From Dysidea avara (Eukaryota; Porifera; Demospongiae; Dictyoceratida; Dysideidae), in the NCBI RefSeq assembly GCF_963678975.1, contig NC_089272.1, forward strand, positions 22,333,399-22,397,398: DNA of 64,000 nucleotides, given 5' to 3'. The translations under genes were made by a program, and so were the position numbers. The notes under the pieces were generated by a model. It saw nothing but the letters and a program-made list of their open reading frames with translations. It ran no database searches and was not told the origin of the DNA. Numbering within the stretch: the stretch's first letter is position 1; every line of letters begins with the position of its first letter. Below, in pieces: positions 43,830 to 54,014 of this stretch.

Positions 43830-46800
43830 TTTTTTTATTATTATTGGGGGTACAGGTAAGGAGGCAAAGCCTGTAAAAACCTGATCTATACAATCAAACT
43901 ACTACAAAAATAACTATACAATATCATACTGGTAATCATAATAAAATCTATCTAGGTGTGTCTTAAACAAATTGGTTGAATGAACATTAACTGAGTCATA
44001 TGGGAGTCCATTCCAATCATTTATAATTCTTACTGAATAAAAGTGACGGCGTGGCAAGCAGGTAGCGTGTGGTTTATAGATCTTTAAATCATGACCTCTT
44101 GTTATAGAAGATGATCGAAGGGTAAATAAAGATGAGCTATCCATGTCCAGCATGTTATGAAATAGTCTGTATGTGTAAATTAAGTCCCCTCTACGACGTC
44201 GATATCTGAGAGATGGTAAGTTTAGGTGGTTTAATCTGTCAACATATTGCAAGTCTTTAATTTCGCTCACTAACTTGGTAGCTCTTCTTTGAATTTTTTC
44301 AACTGACTGCTGATCGAGTATGAACTGTGGACCCCATATAATATTTCCATATTCTAATATGGGACGAACAAAGGATTTGTACAGTTGGAGTAACACGTTG
44401 GTGTTCAAGTACTCAAACGATTTATTAATCACAGCTAGTATACGATTAGCTCTTGCAGTTACTATAGCAGTATGGTTATGAAACTTCAGAGAAGAGTCAA
44501 CGATGATTCCCAAATCTTTGACTGACTCAGTAGATGTTATAACATTACCATCAATACAATAATTTCCATAGGAGTGGGTGAGACCTAAATGCAAAACATA
44601 ACACTTGCTAATATTAAAATTAAGCAACCAGGTTCTCGACCATTCAAACAATATATCAATATCCCGTTGAAGTTGTAAGTAATCGGCTTCACATCTAATT
44701 GATCGAAAGATCTTGGCATCATCAGCAAATAGTAAGATTGGGCTGTCCACAGATAACGGAATATCATTAACATATAATAGAAAGAGCATGGGGCCAAGGA
44801 CTGAACCTTGGGGAACTCCACTAGAGACTGTGGACCAACTAGAGTGATCACCATTAAGCACAACTCGTTGCCTTCTACCAGAAAGAAAATTCTGTACCCA
44901 TCTTAGTAGAGACCCGCCCATGCCATATGCCTTCAATTTCATCAGTAGTCGATTATGAGGGACAGAATCAAATGCCTTTCGGAAATCTAAATATATAATG
45001 TCAACAGGATAGCCATCATTAAGTGATTGGGTCCAGTAGTCCATTGCTGTAAGAAGCTGTGTTGTGCACGACCTGCCAGCAATGAAACCATGTTGGCTTG
45101 GAGAAAATAAACTGTTAGTGAGCATGTGGTGTGTGATATGATCTTTAATGATTGACTCCAAAATTCGGACTATAGGTGACGTTAAACTTATTGGACGGTA
45201 GTTATCAGCAGCAGAACGATTTCCCTTCTTGTGAATTGGTGTGACATGGGCGTGTTTCCAACTACTAGGGAGACAGCTACTACTAAGTGACTTTTTAAAC
45301 AGTATACACAATGGAACACTAAGTTGTAAAGCAGTTTCCTTTAATGAGAGTAGAGGCCAACCGTCAGGTCCTGATGATTTGTTTACATTGATTTTCTCTA
45401 ACCTTTCAAGTACAATGGATGGTGTTATATCGACATCATTAAGTGTTGGTACTGTGTGATCAAGATGAAATGAAGGTACTGAGGATGTATCCTCTCTAGT
45501 ATATACACTGGCAAAATGATTGTTGAAAACATTAGCCATCTCAGTGTTGGAGTGTGTCATGGAGCCATCAGCATGTTGTAGACAATTGATACTAGACTTT
45601 GATTTTAATCTGGAGTTTACATATTTCCAAAATACTTTCTGGTTAGTTTTAATATTGGAGGCGATTTTCTCTTCATATGACTTGCGAAGAGACCTTGTCA
45701 AACTACGCAGCTCATTTCTGGCTTTGCTATATAGTGAATAGTCTGTCCTTGTGCCAGATAGCTTATACTGTTTCCAAAGCTTACATTTTTTCTTCTTTAT
45801 ACGAAATGCTTCACGTGTCATATAAATATTTTTCTTCTTCATTTTAAGTGCATGGCAGGGTATACATTCCTTAAGAATTGACTCATAATGAGAGGCAAAT
45901 ACATCCCATGCTTGATGAATGTCTAAGGAACTTAATGTATCATCCCAGTCAATAGCCTCCAGCAAAGTCCGCATCCTGTCAAAATCAGCTTGATGAAGGT
46001 TGTACCTTGGCTTGTTATCAAGGATGTACTTACCATAACATGTTAAAACAAATTTGAGACAAACATGATCACTCAAACCGAGACCAGGGAGATGTTGTAT
46101 ATCAGATATCATTCCTTCTTCATTTGTGAAAACAAGATCAAGTAAACTGGAAGAGGAGCTACGATGTCGTGTTGGTTCCAGTACATGTTGAAAGAGATAT
46201 ATATCTTGAACAGTATCAAGAAATAGCTGTTCACAATGAGCTGGTGCTGATGGTAATGACCAATCTATGTTAGGGTAATTAAAGTCTCCACATATTAGGA
46301 CATGAGAAAACTTGAGACTAGGAATTGACTTCAGAAGCTCACACAGGGAATTAGTGCTACTTAATAAATCAGAAGATGGGCTTCGATAGATACACCCAAT
46401 GAGTAAATTATCACAACCTTTGAGCGAAATTGAGATCCAAATATGTTCTTGAAAGCTGGAGCCTGTGAAATGATATTCCAAGACGGATATTCTTTTTGAA
46501 ATATATATACCTACACCACGAGTGCTAGTGGTTGGTTGACAGCCATCAGGATCAAAATTAAAAAACATATTGTAACCATCCAAGGATAGTCTCGAAGAAG
46601 AAATAGTGTTACAATGGCTCTTTGGCAGGATTTCGCTGATCAGAATTATATCAGGTTCATTGCCAGCAATGAACATCTGTAGTTCATCATGCTTATTAAG
46701 AAACTGATCAGCATTAGTGTAAAAGACTGTTAAGGATTGAAAGTCAAAGTCAGGTGACTCACTATCAGAGTTATCGTCACTGTCATAATCACTATCTGGG

Positions 46801-47040
46801 GTATCAGATGTAGTGTAAATAGAGAGGTCAGGAGAAAAGTCACATTGGTCACTATAACTTAAATCAGATGTAATGGACATGGAATGGTTCATCACGCCAG
46901 TGCGAGAGTCGTCAGGAGTGTTGATTAGTAGTACCAGTGTTTGGCACTGAAGTGGTGTTACTTCTAGCAGTAGGTTTGGTGATTACAGCTCCGTTACGTT
47001 TGAACTAAGCTTTACGTCTGTACTCAGTAGTACCCTGCTA
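43830..47040 (-). mobile_element. Full-coding CR1/jockey-like LINE
   Basis: The minus-strand element contains the intact ORF below and ends at a 3' tail reading CCCCCAATAATAATAAAAAA (43831-43850). The same GGCTTTGCC...TAC segment before the tail occurs at the end of the LINE fragment at 53.05 kb, suggesting related 3' UTRs. The 5' limit is not defined and no ORF1 is visible upstream, so the copy may be 5'-truncated or of an ORF2-only type. Confidence 0.85.
43914..46895 (-). CDS. LINE ORF2: AP endonuclease and reverse transcriptase, intact
   Basis: 993 codons without a stop. After an acidic Ser/Asp-rich leader, the endonuclease has N61 in FYTNADQ, E88 in LISEI, CIYRSPSS, GDFNYPNIDW near 200 and LSDH near 275. 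The RT domain begins near residue 480 with SSGPDGWP, HKKGNRSAADNYRPISLTS, SQHGFIAGRS, DIIYLDFRKAFDSVPHN, SSGVPQGSVLGPMLFLLYVN and the active site LLFADDAKIF near 722. The C-terminal region has VRPILEYGNIIWGPQ, KIQRRATKLV and FYSVRIINDWNGLP, standard for CR1/jockey-type LINEs. All expected catalytic residues are present. It nicks chromosomal DNA and copies the LINE RNA at the nick. Of all LINEs in the window only this one could encode a working enzyme. Confidence 0.95.
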   Translation of the reverse strand: MMNHSMSITSDLSYSDQCDFSPDLSIYTTSDTPDSDYDSDDNSDSESPDFDFQSLTVFYTNADQFLNKHDELQMFIAGNEPDIILISEILPKSHCNTISSSRLSLDGYNMFFNFDPDGCQPTTSTRGVGIYISKRISVLEYHFTGSSFQEHIWISISLKGCDNLLIGCIYRSPSSDLLSSTNSLCELLKSIPSLKFSHVLICGDFNYPNIDWSLPSAPAHCEQLFLDTVQDIYLFQHVLEPTRHRSSSSSLLDLVFTNEEGMISDIQHLPGLGLSDHVCLKFVLTCYGKYILDNKPRYNLHQADFDRMRTLLEAIDWDDTLSSLDIHQAWDVFASHYESILKECIPCHALKMKKKNIYMTREAFRIKKKKCKLWKQYKLSGTRTDYSLYSKARNELRSLTRSLRKSYEEKIASNIKTNQKVFWKYVNSRLKSKSSINCLQHADGSMTHSNTEMANVFNNHFASVYTREDTSSVPSFHLDHTVPTLNDVDITPSIVLERLEKINVNKSSGPDGWPLLSLKETALQLSVPLCILFKKSLSSSCLPSSWKHAHVTPIHKKGNRSAADNYRPISLTSPIVRILESIIKDHITHHMLTNSLFSPSQHGFIAGRSCTTQLLTAMDYWTQSLNDGYPVDIIYLDFRKAFDSVPHNRLLMKLKAYGMGGSLLRWVQNFLSGRRQRVVLNGDHSSWSTVSSGVPQGSVLGPMLFLLYVNDIPLSVDSPILLFADDAKIFRSIRCEADYLQLQRDIDILFEWSRTWLLNFNISKCYVLHLGLTHSYGNYCIDGNVITSTESVKDLGIIVDSSLKFHNHTAIVTARANRILAVINKSFEYLNTNVLLQLYKSFVRPILEYGNIIWGPQFILDQQSVEKIQRRATKLVSEIKDLQYVDRLNHLNLPSLRYRRRRGDLIYTYRLFHNMLDMDSSSLFTLRSSSITRGHDLKIYKPHATCLPRRHFYSVRIINDWNGLPYDSVNVHSTNLFKTHLDRFYYDYQYDIV

Positions 47041-47107
47041 CGGTACAAGGAATGAAGCAGCCTAGTGCGTTTAGCAACGGGTGAGAGGGCGCGTTAACTC
47101 GATGACG

Positions 47108-47175
47108 AACCGTAACGAGGATTGTACGTGACGTCACTACAGGTTTAATAGGCGCGTTGCCAATCCTTTATTACG
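47108..47175. mobile_element. Mini-MITE, copy 2
   Basis: ACCGTAACGAGGATTGT and, inverted, GGCAATCCTTTATTACGG delimit about 68 bp. In reverse complement it aligns with 40706-40771 but holds an extra GTAGTGACGTCAC-type insert. It abuts the next foldback element. Confidence 0.6.
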
Positions 47176-47866
47176 GATAGTTATAAAAACCGGAATTGAA
47201 ATGGGAAATGAAACGAAATGAAATCAGCCTACGGTATAGTGGAGGACAATCACATTATTATGCACAGTTACACTATAATATATGCACGCAGTACCTGTTT
47301 ATGCATCAAGCAAGACTCCAGGTGGCAGATTTCTCTGCACGGCGCTTATCGATTAGATAGAGATATTAAACGCCTGCTCCTATCCGAGGGTCTGGGGACT
47401 CTACAATAGAAAAGTTCTGTGCTTGGGTAGGTGAGCGTTGATTGTCCCTTGACCACTTTTATAAGAGGAGTGACTAGGAATAACTACTTGATCATTACAA
47501 ACCGTTTACGGTAATGATTGGCTGCAGTGGGTTGACGAGTCTGAAGCCATAGGGATCCATCTGTGGCTATTATGGCACGCTTCTTATGAAAGTGGTTAAG
47601 GGACAATCAACGGCTCACCTACCCAAGCACAGAACTTTTCTATTGTATAGTCCCCAGACCCTCGGATAGGAGCAGGCGTTTAATATCTCTAATCGATAAT
47701 CACCGTGCAGAGAAATCTGCCACCTGGAGTCTTGCTTGATGCATAAACAGGTACTGCGTGCATATATTATAGTGTAACTTAATATAGTGATTGTCCTCTA
47801 CTAGAGTGTGGGCTGATTTCGTTTCGTTTCCCGTTTCGATTCCGGTTTTTATAACTAACCCTTTAT
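47173..47866. mobile_element. Foldback element, arms about 290 bp
   Basis: The left arm 47173-47470 and right arm 47575-47866 are nearly perfect reverse complements: AGTTATAAAAACCGGAAT at one end and ATTCCGGTTTTTATAACT at the other, with the GACAATCAACG/CGTTGATTGTC segment at the inner ends. The spacer is about 100 bp. No ORF crosses it. The high arm identity suggests youth. Confidence 0.9.
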
Positions 47867-47886
47867 TACAGCGGTTCTAAGAGACC

Positions 47887-48178
47887 TTGCGCGACAACAA
47901 AAACAAGCGAAATCACGTGCATAGGATTTCGACCAATCAAATCAATTTATTTTTGAACTTCAAACTATAATTACCACACGTGACTTCCGCTTTAAATTTG
48001 TCGATGCGCAAGAACTATTAGAACCTGTGTACAGACGATTGCGGAATCTATGCAACACAGGAAGTCAATGGAAACGTGAGCTTGTTACGTAATTCGGCAG
48101 CTTTTCAAAGCAAATGGATCACGTTTTCGGTTTTCGCTTGACGGTTTTTGTTGCAAAGATCGCGCAATCGTCTGTACA
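47887..48178. mobile_element. Nested inverted repeats
   Basis: CTTGCGCGACAACAAAAACA (47887) has a diverged partner ending at about 48168 (GTTTTTGTTGCAAAGATCGC), and TGTACAGACGATTGCG (48028-48043) pairs with CGCAATCGTCTGTACA (48163-48178). Two palindromes overlap, so one may have inserted in the other. Confidence 0.55.
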
Positions 48179-48208
48179 TGTATTATCTATGGTGTCATGT
48201 CGGCTCAC

Positions 48209-48655
48209 GCTGTAGGTAGATCTGCGACCGCGGTCAAAGTCTTGACCGGGGAAAATTTCACCTTGACCTTTGACTTGCACCGTTTATCGTCTTTGACCTG
48301 TGACTTGAGCGTTTCTTGTCGAACTTTTGACCTACTTATTTCTCTATTTTCCTATACGCACCTGCGCTTGTAACCTAGCATAATATTTTCTTAGTGCGTG
48401 CTACCAGCAGCTGGGAGAGAAAAATCATTATAATTATGGCGGAATGCCTGTTGGAGCTTTAAAACATCTTCTTGGAGATCCTTACTTCTTGTGAGTTACG
48501 TATAATCCCGTAAACTTGATAATAGCTACGTATAGTTTTCGATTGTGGGTTTCGAACCTTCCGTATCGTCTTGACCCTTGACCCACTGTAAGAGCTATTT
48601 AGTGGCCTTGACCGTTGACTTAGAGTTTGACCGCGGTCGCAGATCTACCTACAGC
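48209..48655. mobile_element. MITE with perfect 30-bp inverted ends and direct TGACC repeats
   Basis: GCTGTAGGTAGATCTGCGAC plus CGCGGTCAAA at 48209-48238 is exactly inverted at 48626-48655. The interior has four TGACCN-n-TGACNN pairs (48264-48276, 48294-48306, 48572-48584, 48609-48621). No ORF. A relic of the family lies at 22010. Confidence 0.9.
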
Positions 48656-49109
48656 AAGAGCCTGAGTGACACCCCCTTGCCCAGCCGCACACGCACATTG
48701 ATCTCTCAAAAATAAGGCGGGCGCCGCGTACCTAGAATTTGTCTAATTCGTAAATATTATGTTAATCGGCTAAACTTAGGCTTATAGTCTGTCCATATTT
48801 GATTTCGTTCTAGATTGTTCTTAAACTTTTTCAGAATTCCTGAATGGAACACTTCATTTTAATTTAGTTAGTCATTCTCAATGTTTATGTATTCGTCATG
48901 TATGTTTTGGTTTATTTTTACTCGCTTGTACGCACAGTCACATGTGTCAGAGGTATTTGTAATTGTGTGTTTTGAACTTCTTAATGATGGTTGTTCTCTC
49001 TCTCTGTTCCATTAATTATAACAACTCTATTTGTAAAGAATTTCAGTCTTGGGGTGATCCTACAATGCTGCTTACATATTTGCCACTAGTGACACTATTA
49101 ATTGACAAA

Positions 49110-49760
49110 GGTGAAAAATGGGTTTGGTAAGTAAAGACTCTGTTCAGCTGATTAACCAATAGATCTATCAAATCTTCTCTTTGTCTCCAGCAGTACAAAG
49201 TGTATAGGTTAAGGTGTTATAATCCGAGGTTATAATCTTGTTTCATATGGTAATTGTGAGCTAATTCTGGAAATAACTTTGTGGCTCTTTGTTGTATGCG
49301 CTTTAGTTTATCAACGTTCCTTGCAAATACAATGGCGGATCCAGGATGGGGCATTTGGGGCAAATGCCCCCCCCCCCTTCAAGAAATTGCATACAAGATC
49401 GAGATACTCTAATAGAGCAGTCAATTACTCTAATAAAACAGTCACAATGTTCATGAGGCAGTGTAGCTTACCTATGAAGCTATAAATAGGATTTAACAGA
49501 CGTGATATAGTTGGTAGGGATAACTAGCTATTATTGTCGTGACTTTTTTTTTTTTTTTTTTTGTCTTCAACTGGTTTTCAGCAAGTTTTTTTGGTCTTCA
49601 ACTGTTTTTCAGAAAGGTGCCCCCCCTCTTTCCAAACTCTGGATCCGCCCCTGAAATATGGATTCCAATTGGAATACAATATTCCAAATAAAAGTTTTTT
49701 GTACAACATTAGGAATGATTCTTTAGTCAGGTGGGTAAAAGTCCATTTTACCCATGAGAT
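49110..49760 (-). pseudogene. CR1-like LINE C-terminus, split by a MITE
   Basis: On the minus strand 49325-49110 reads ARNVDKLKRIQQRATKLFPE and continues in damaged frames (REDLIDLLVNQLN). Upstream of the MITE (49760-49654), a frame gives NWNPYL adjoining the break. Joining the flanks after removing the MITE and one AAATA restores the usual WNP-to-KLKRIQ order of LINE ORF2 C-termini. Only about 100 residues remain. Confidence 0.7.
49330..49653. mobile_element. MITE with GGATCC-containing ends, AAATA duplication
   Basis: Termini CAATGGCGGATCCAG and CTGGATCCGCCCCTG, flanked by AAATA at 49325-49329 and 49654-49658. The interior holds a C11 run, two CTCTAATAGAG-like motifs and a T17-19 run (about 49544-49562). 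A second member is at 62949-63232. Confidence 0.85.
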
Positions 49761-49867
49761 TGCATAGCTGAGTGCTTAGAAGTTCTGTAGTTTTCGTTTG
49801 TGTACTTGTCCTGTATATCTGGGGAGCATGCACACTTGTGCAAGCCCTGAACTAGTCTGACGCCGCC

Positions 49868-49908
49868 GACCCTATTTTAGGTGCCTTATAAGCACCTAAA
49901 ATAGGGTC
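49868..49908. repeat. Perfect 17-bp stem hairpin
   Basis: GACCCTATTTTAGGTGC and GCACCTAAAATAGGGTC are separated by seven bases. It resembles in form the hairpin at 53976. Confidence 0.9.
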
Positions 49909-49984
49909 AGCAGGCCAGACTAGCCTCCTCCTCAGATAATAAATAATAAGTATTATTTATCTATAAATAATTATTAATTTATTC

Positions 49985-50215
49985 ATTTGTAATGTAAATT
50001 GAGTATACATGCAAACATTGATTTCTAAAAGTAGAAGAGTAGAAGTGATCAAAGTCCGGTGAACTAACAATTTCTTCTGGGAGGATGTTCCATATAGTTT
50101 GATGGTACAATGTATGGAAAAAGGAGTGCAAGTCATGCATTCGTTCTATCTGTCAGTTGTATATATCTCATGCTGTAACCCCGAGTGGATATAAATAACT
50201 GGGTAAGATGGTCAT
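49985..50215 (-). pseudogene. CR1-like LINE extreme C-terminus
   Basis: On the minus strand NDHLTQLFISTRGYSMRYIQ is followed after a frameshift by LHSFFHTLYHQTIWNILPEE and IVSSPDFDHF, the arrangement (RG...SFF...WN.LP) that ends ORF2 in CR1-like LINEs. The AT-rich tail follows at about 49940-49985. Confidence 0.65.
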
Positions 50216-50250
50216 GAGATTAGATTATTAATAAAACACATGTAGCTAAC

Positions 50251-50408
50251 TTTGATTGATTTCTTCTCAGCTCTAACGTTAGTCTCTGCGCACTTTCTTC
50301 TTCTACTCTACTAGCTGGTGCTGTTTCTATGTTGTCCTCACGACCACTCTTTTCTTTGTCTTTAGCAGAGTCTGTAGTCTTTCTTCCTTTGCTAGATGTT
50401 GTGGCCAC
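50251..50408 (-). CDS. Candidate N-terminal exon, charged protein (unknown)
   Basis: ATG at 50408 opens MATTSSKGRKTTDSAKDKEK and then SGREDNIETAPASRVEEESA, a highly charged disordered-looking stretch followed by QRLTLELRRNQSK and a donor-like GTTAGC at 50250-50245. This composition is typical of real N-terminal exons and unlike shadow ORFs nearby. The LINE tail just downstream (49985-50215) would lie in the intron. No later exon or family was recognised. Confidence 0.35.
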
Positions 50409-51091
50409 TGCAGTTCAGATGATTTAGCATTATAACACTAGCTGTTCTGTTAAATTTGTTATGCACAAACCATGCAGAGTGATGATAAACCAGTTCAATT
50501 CTGTTTATATCTCCGACTTGATGTGGGTGCCAGAATTAGTGTATCTTTATTGTAAAGCTACCCTATTCCATTAATAACCACCTACATTTTCCACCGCACA
50601 AAAATTAAGTTTCCTGCATAATGAATTGTTTCCTTGAATGTGGAGGCAGTAAGTTGATTCACAGCAAGTGCACACATTGGATTGATGTTCAACTAAAGCA
50701 ACTGATCAGTGATATACCAAAAAATATAGGGGAAGTACAAGGAGGATGTACTCTTCATTGAGACCGTACCCATTCTCAAACAATATTTCACGAAATGCTC
50801 TAATAGAACATGAGTCTTCCCATGCATTCCCCATGTATTGATTTGTTTTGATTGATTTGATTTATTGTTTATCCTCTAGTAATTGGTAAGCCATTCTTCC
50901 TTAATCAGAATCCAGTATATATGACTGCAAATGCTAGTTTTTATACAGTTTTGGATACCATATTGACACAACACAAAACATTTTAAGGTCATACTGTAAA
51001 CTACTTATGGAAATCACTGCTGTAACTTACAATTGAACCTTTGCTTTGAACTGTATGTATATACATTTTTCTTGTGTAACATATAGGTATT

Positions 51092-51144
51092 TTGCTTGTT
51101 AAGCAATGGGATATGTTTCTGTACAAATGTACATGTGAAATTCT

Positions 51145-51176
<32 letters not shown>

Positions 51177-51424
51177 TGGTAGTGTTGGGCTGTACAGGTG
51201 TTGTATCTCAGGAGTGTTGCACTTATCTGTGTCCAGGCTTTACTAACAGCCTTTTTACCACCCTTCAGAAAGCTGTTATACTTGGAAGTGTACACGTCTT
51301 ACAGGCTATTAATGTGTAATTTATTGAACATTATCTAATGTATATTTCTTACGTGATTATGTTCTTATTTCTGTACAAATGTATGTACATGTGAATCTTT
51401 TGATGAAAAGTAGTAGTAGTGATA
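51092..51424 (+). pseudogene. RLE-type LINE, 3' end, copy 1
   Basis: The end of the frame reads VVVLGCTGVVSQECC and LQKAVILGSVHVLQAI, which matches the terminal segment of copy 2 (VVLGCTGVISSVC, LQKAAIIGTVRTLRTI at about 53155-53310). Both are followed by a related 3' UTR containing AATGAAAAGTAGTAGT or GATGAAAAGTAGTAGT. A GCA/GTA microsatellite (51147-51182) expands the start of the segment. Only the last ~60 residues remain. Confidence 0.65.
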
Positions 51425-51796
51425 GCCCAGGCTGAGGAGTATTGTCGTTCATCAGGTCTACCATTTGAATGCAACAGTTGTGACTCTATGAGTGATGTGC
51501 TTTGTAGAAAGCAGTTATATTCCTTATTTTCATCTCTTTTGGCAAAACATCTTCATGGCCGGTTTTATTCTTTTGTGGACACTGAGGATGTGAATAAACA
51601 AAATAGTTTTGTGTGGCTGAAACAACATCTACACTAAGAAACTGAATCTACTGTCTTTGCCAAGTGATAGCAACTAGAGTCATCGAGGCGAAAATAATGC
51701 ACAAATCAGTACCATCATTGAATTGTAGATTATGTGGCCAGGCGGAGGAAACCGTTGTACATCTGTTGTCAGCCTGTCCTGTACTTGCCCAACCTC

Positions 51797-52232
51797 TGTA
51801 GGAACGTGATAACCAATTCAATCACACACACACGTGATCCTACTTACAACCATTGCTATGAATACACTATGATTATAATTAGCCTATAATACAATACTAA
51901 GATTATCCTGCATCTCCCCCCCCCCCCAACAAGTGTTTGTGGGAGGGTACTGTCACAAACGCTATAAGAGGTTAGTTCCAATCAGGGTCTTCAATAAGTC
52001 TTCTGGTAGGATTTTTAGTGCGGGAGGATCTGCGCAGAGGTGGCTGTGATGGCTCAGGTTCTCCTTGCGTTGTAAGTAGTGTTTTGTCTGGGATTGACAG
52101 TGGAACACGGCGACGAAGAAAGCGGCGATTGCGAACTAACACTCTGCCCCCTTTAGTCTTAATGTAGTCATCATCACAATCTGATTGCTGCTGCTGTTCA
52201 CTGGCACTTAATGAGAGCTTATTCATTCCCAA
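51797..52232 (-). pseudogene. Ty3/gypsy remnant: Pol C-terminus and 3' LTR
   Basis: The minus-strand frame 52232-51972 reads KGGRVLVRNRRFLRRRVPLS, then RRSSRTKNPTRRLIEDPDW and stops; RRNRR...RRSSR tails close the integrase region of many gypsy Pols. Beyond it, 51797-51957 begins TG and ends CA (as TGTAGGAACG...GTCACA on the plus strand) and fits a short 161-bp LTR. The rest of the element is deleted. It is inserted into the RLE LINE, in opposite orientation. Confidence 0.65.
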
Positions 52233-52494
52233 GAGTTAGTCAGTCTCGGTGCTCCCATAGACCACCTCCAGTGCTGGAATCGTCTGATGTGAAGATACTA
52301 TGGGATTTTAGTTTATTCACTGACCACCATCATTCAAGCAATCGTCCTGGCATAGTTGTATTTGATTATTATAAGAAACAAATCTATTTTATAGAAATAT
52401 CATGTCCTGCTGATATTAATGTGGCATTAAAAGAGGTTGAGAAAGTGACAAAATATCATGACTTGGCAACTGACTATCATCACCTGTATGGTAT

Positions 52495-53130
52495 TTACAC
52501 ACTGCCAGAGACATTGATAGACTAGAAGCAATTCAGAGACGAGCTGCACGCTGGGTGTGTGGTAGCAGATGGAATCCTCATTCACATAACTGGTCCAAAT
52601 CTTCTACATCTTGTTTGCAGGACCTAAGATGGCCTGCGCTCCATACTCGTCAGTCCTATTTTACTATCACTCAAGTACACGATATTTTACATGACAGAGT
52701 TTCTATCCCATTCAACTCACATTTCAAGTTTTCAAGCACCAATACTAGATCCCATTCACTTTCACTTACCACATCATCATCTACCATTAACGCATACCGT
52801 TTTTCTTTTTTTATAAATTCTCCATTTCTTTGGAACTCAGTACCTGTAGAAATTTTACAAATTTCCAAAGCAATTCCTTTTCGGATGGCACTTTGTCGAT
52901 TTCTGCTCAGCTAACCTGATTTTGTAATTTTCTCTTTGTTTTCTTTTAGTATAGGTATGTAGTTGTCGTGTGTCATGTTTTTTGCTGTATGTTTTATTTT
53001 GTACTTGTAACTGTATGTATGTATGTATGTCTTTGTAAGGGGAGCACGTTTGCAGGCTTTGCCTTTTGTGTGACCCTTGTCTTTTGACAAAAATCGATAA
53101 TCTAGTCTAATCTAATCTAATCTAATCAGA
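52495..53130 (+). pseudogene. 5'-truncated CR1-like LINE inserted in the RLE LINE
   Basis: The start reads IDRLEAIQRRAARWVCG, then LQDLRWPALHTRQSYFTI and RFSFFINSPFLWNSVPVEIL to the stop at 52914, followed by a 3' UTR with GCAGGCTTTGCC and a (TCTAA)n tail at 53101-53126. TGTATGGTAT (52485-52494) and TGTATGGGAT (53131-53140) flank it as a target duplication, 9 of 10 matching. The body has few breaks, so it is younger than its host. Confidence 0.85.
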
Positions 53131-53483
53131 TGTATGGGATGTAAGTTACTATTGTACCTGTTGTACTGGGTTGCACTGGTGTTATTTCATCAGTTTGTCT
53201 TAATCATATGAAGAAAATCCCAAACTACTCCCCAAAACTGTTTGCTTTTCTGCAGAAGGCAGCAATTATCGGAACAGTTCGCACCCTAAGAACAATTCCT
53301 CTTAATTTAATGTAGTTATACTGCTCATCTTATGTTTTATAAACATGATTTTATAAACATGATGCCAGTAAAATTGTCTGCACTGTTGTACATGCTAATC
53401 ATTTAATGAAAAGTAGTAGTGACATTACTATACAAAGTAGCTACTGCCTGGTAACTAGAAACTTACTACATACTACTATACGT

Positions 53484-53534
53484 ACCTTATAGTAACTAAA
53501 AGGTAGCTACACTACCTTTTAGTTACTATAAAGT
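53484..53534. repeat. 23-bp stem hairpin
   Basis: ACCTTATAGTAACTAAAAGG and CCTTTTAGTTACTATAAAGT pair with one mismatch around CTACA. The surroundings are rich in AGTAACT, so it may belong to an old AGTAGT-type repeat. Confidence 0.8.
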
Positions 53535-53975
53535 TACTACAAAGTAGTGACGTTACTATATACATAAATTAACTACCGTCTGGCACCACTACTTAAGATT
53601 CACTTTTCACTGTGCATGTATGCTAAGGTGCTTATGGTTATTGACAAAGGAAGTCTCTCTGCTATATAGGTAGTTATGAACATTCTAGAATCTATGCATT
53701 AAAATGATTATCAACTTTTTAGTCTGTGATGGACTTCATAACAAAATTTTGTTTATATACCATGTATGTAGTACCAAATGCAAAAGCATTTATTCTGTTT
53801 GCTAGCAACAAGTCACCATAATATAAACAAGTAAATTCAGATGGTATAGGGAGGAGGCAGAATTTACTCCAGAGTTACTGCCGTTGAACTCTATAACCTA
53901 TTATATAATTACTTGAAAAATTATGTAGCTACATTCATTTTTGTATAAAAACCAAACATGGTGGGTTGAAAGTAT

Positions 53976-54014
53976 CAGGAGCTTATAAGCGCCTTTGGCG
54001 CTTATAAGCTCCTG
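53976..54014. repeat. Perfect 18-bp stem hairpin, 3-nt loop
   Basis: CAGGAGCTTATAAGCGCC-TTT-GGCGCTTATAAGCTCCTG. Nothing else in the flanks repeats. Confidence 0.95.

Larger units (their letters stand above)
51416..53440 (+). pseudogene. RLE-type LINE, C-terminal half, copy 2, with two insertions
   Basis: 51419-51790 encodes SFVWLKQHL and, after frame breaks, KIMHKSVPSLNCRLCGQAEE and TVVHLLSACPVLAQ, a C-x2-C...H-x4-C zinc motif. 52228-52494 continues HRPPPVLESSDVKILWDFSL, then NRPGIVVFDYYKKQIYFIEI and SCPADINVALKEVEKVTKYH: the restriction-like endonuclease signature (RPDIVV...IIDVSCPAD...KExEK) of RLE-bearing non-LTR elements such as the R4/Dong type (tentative). The last part is at 53141-53320. 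A gypsy remnant (51797-52227) and a CR1-like LINE (52495-53130) interrupt it. No RT domain is left. Confidence 0.75.
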
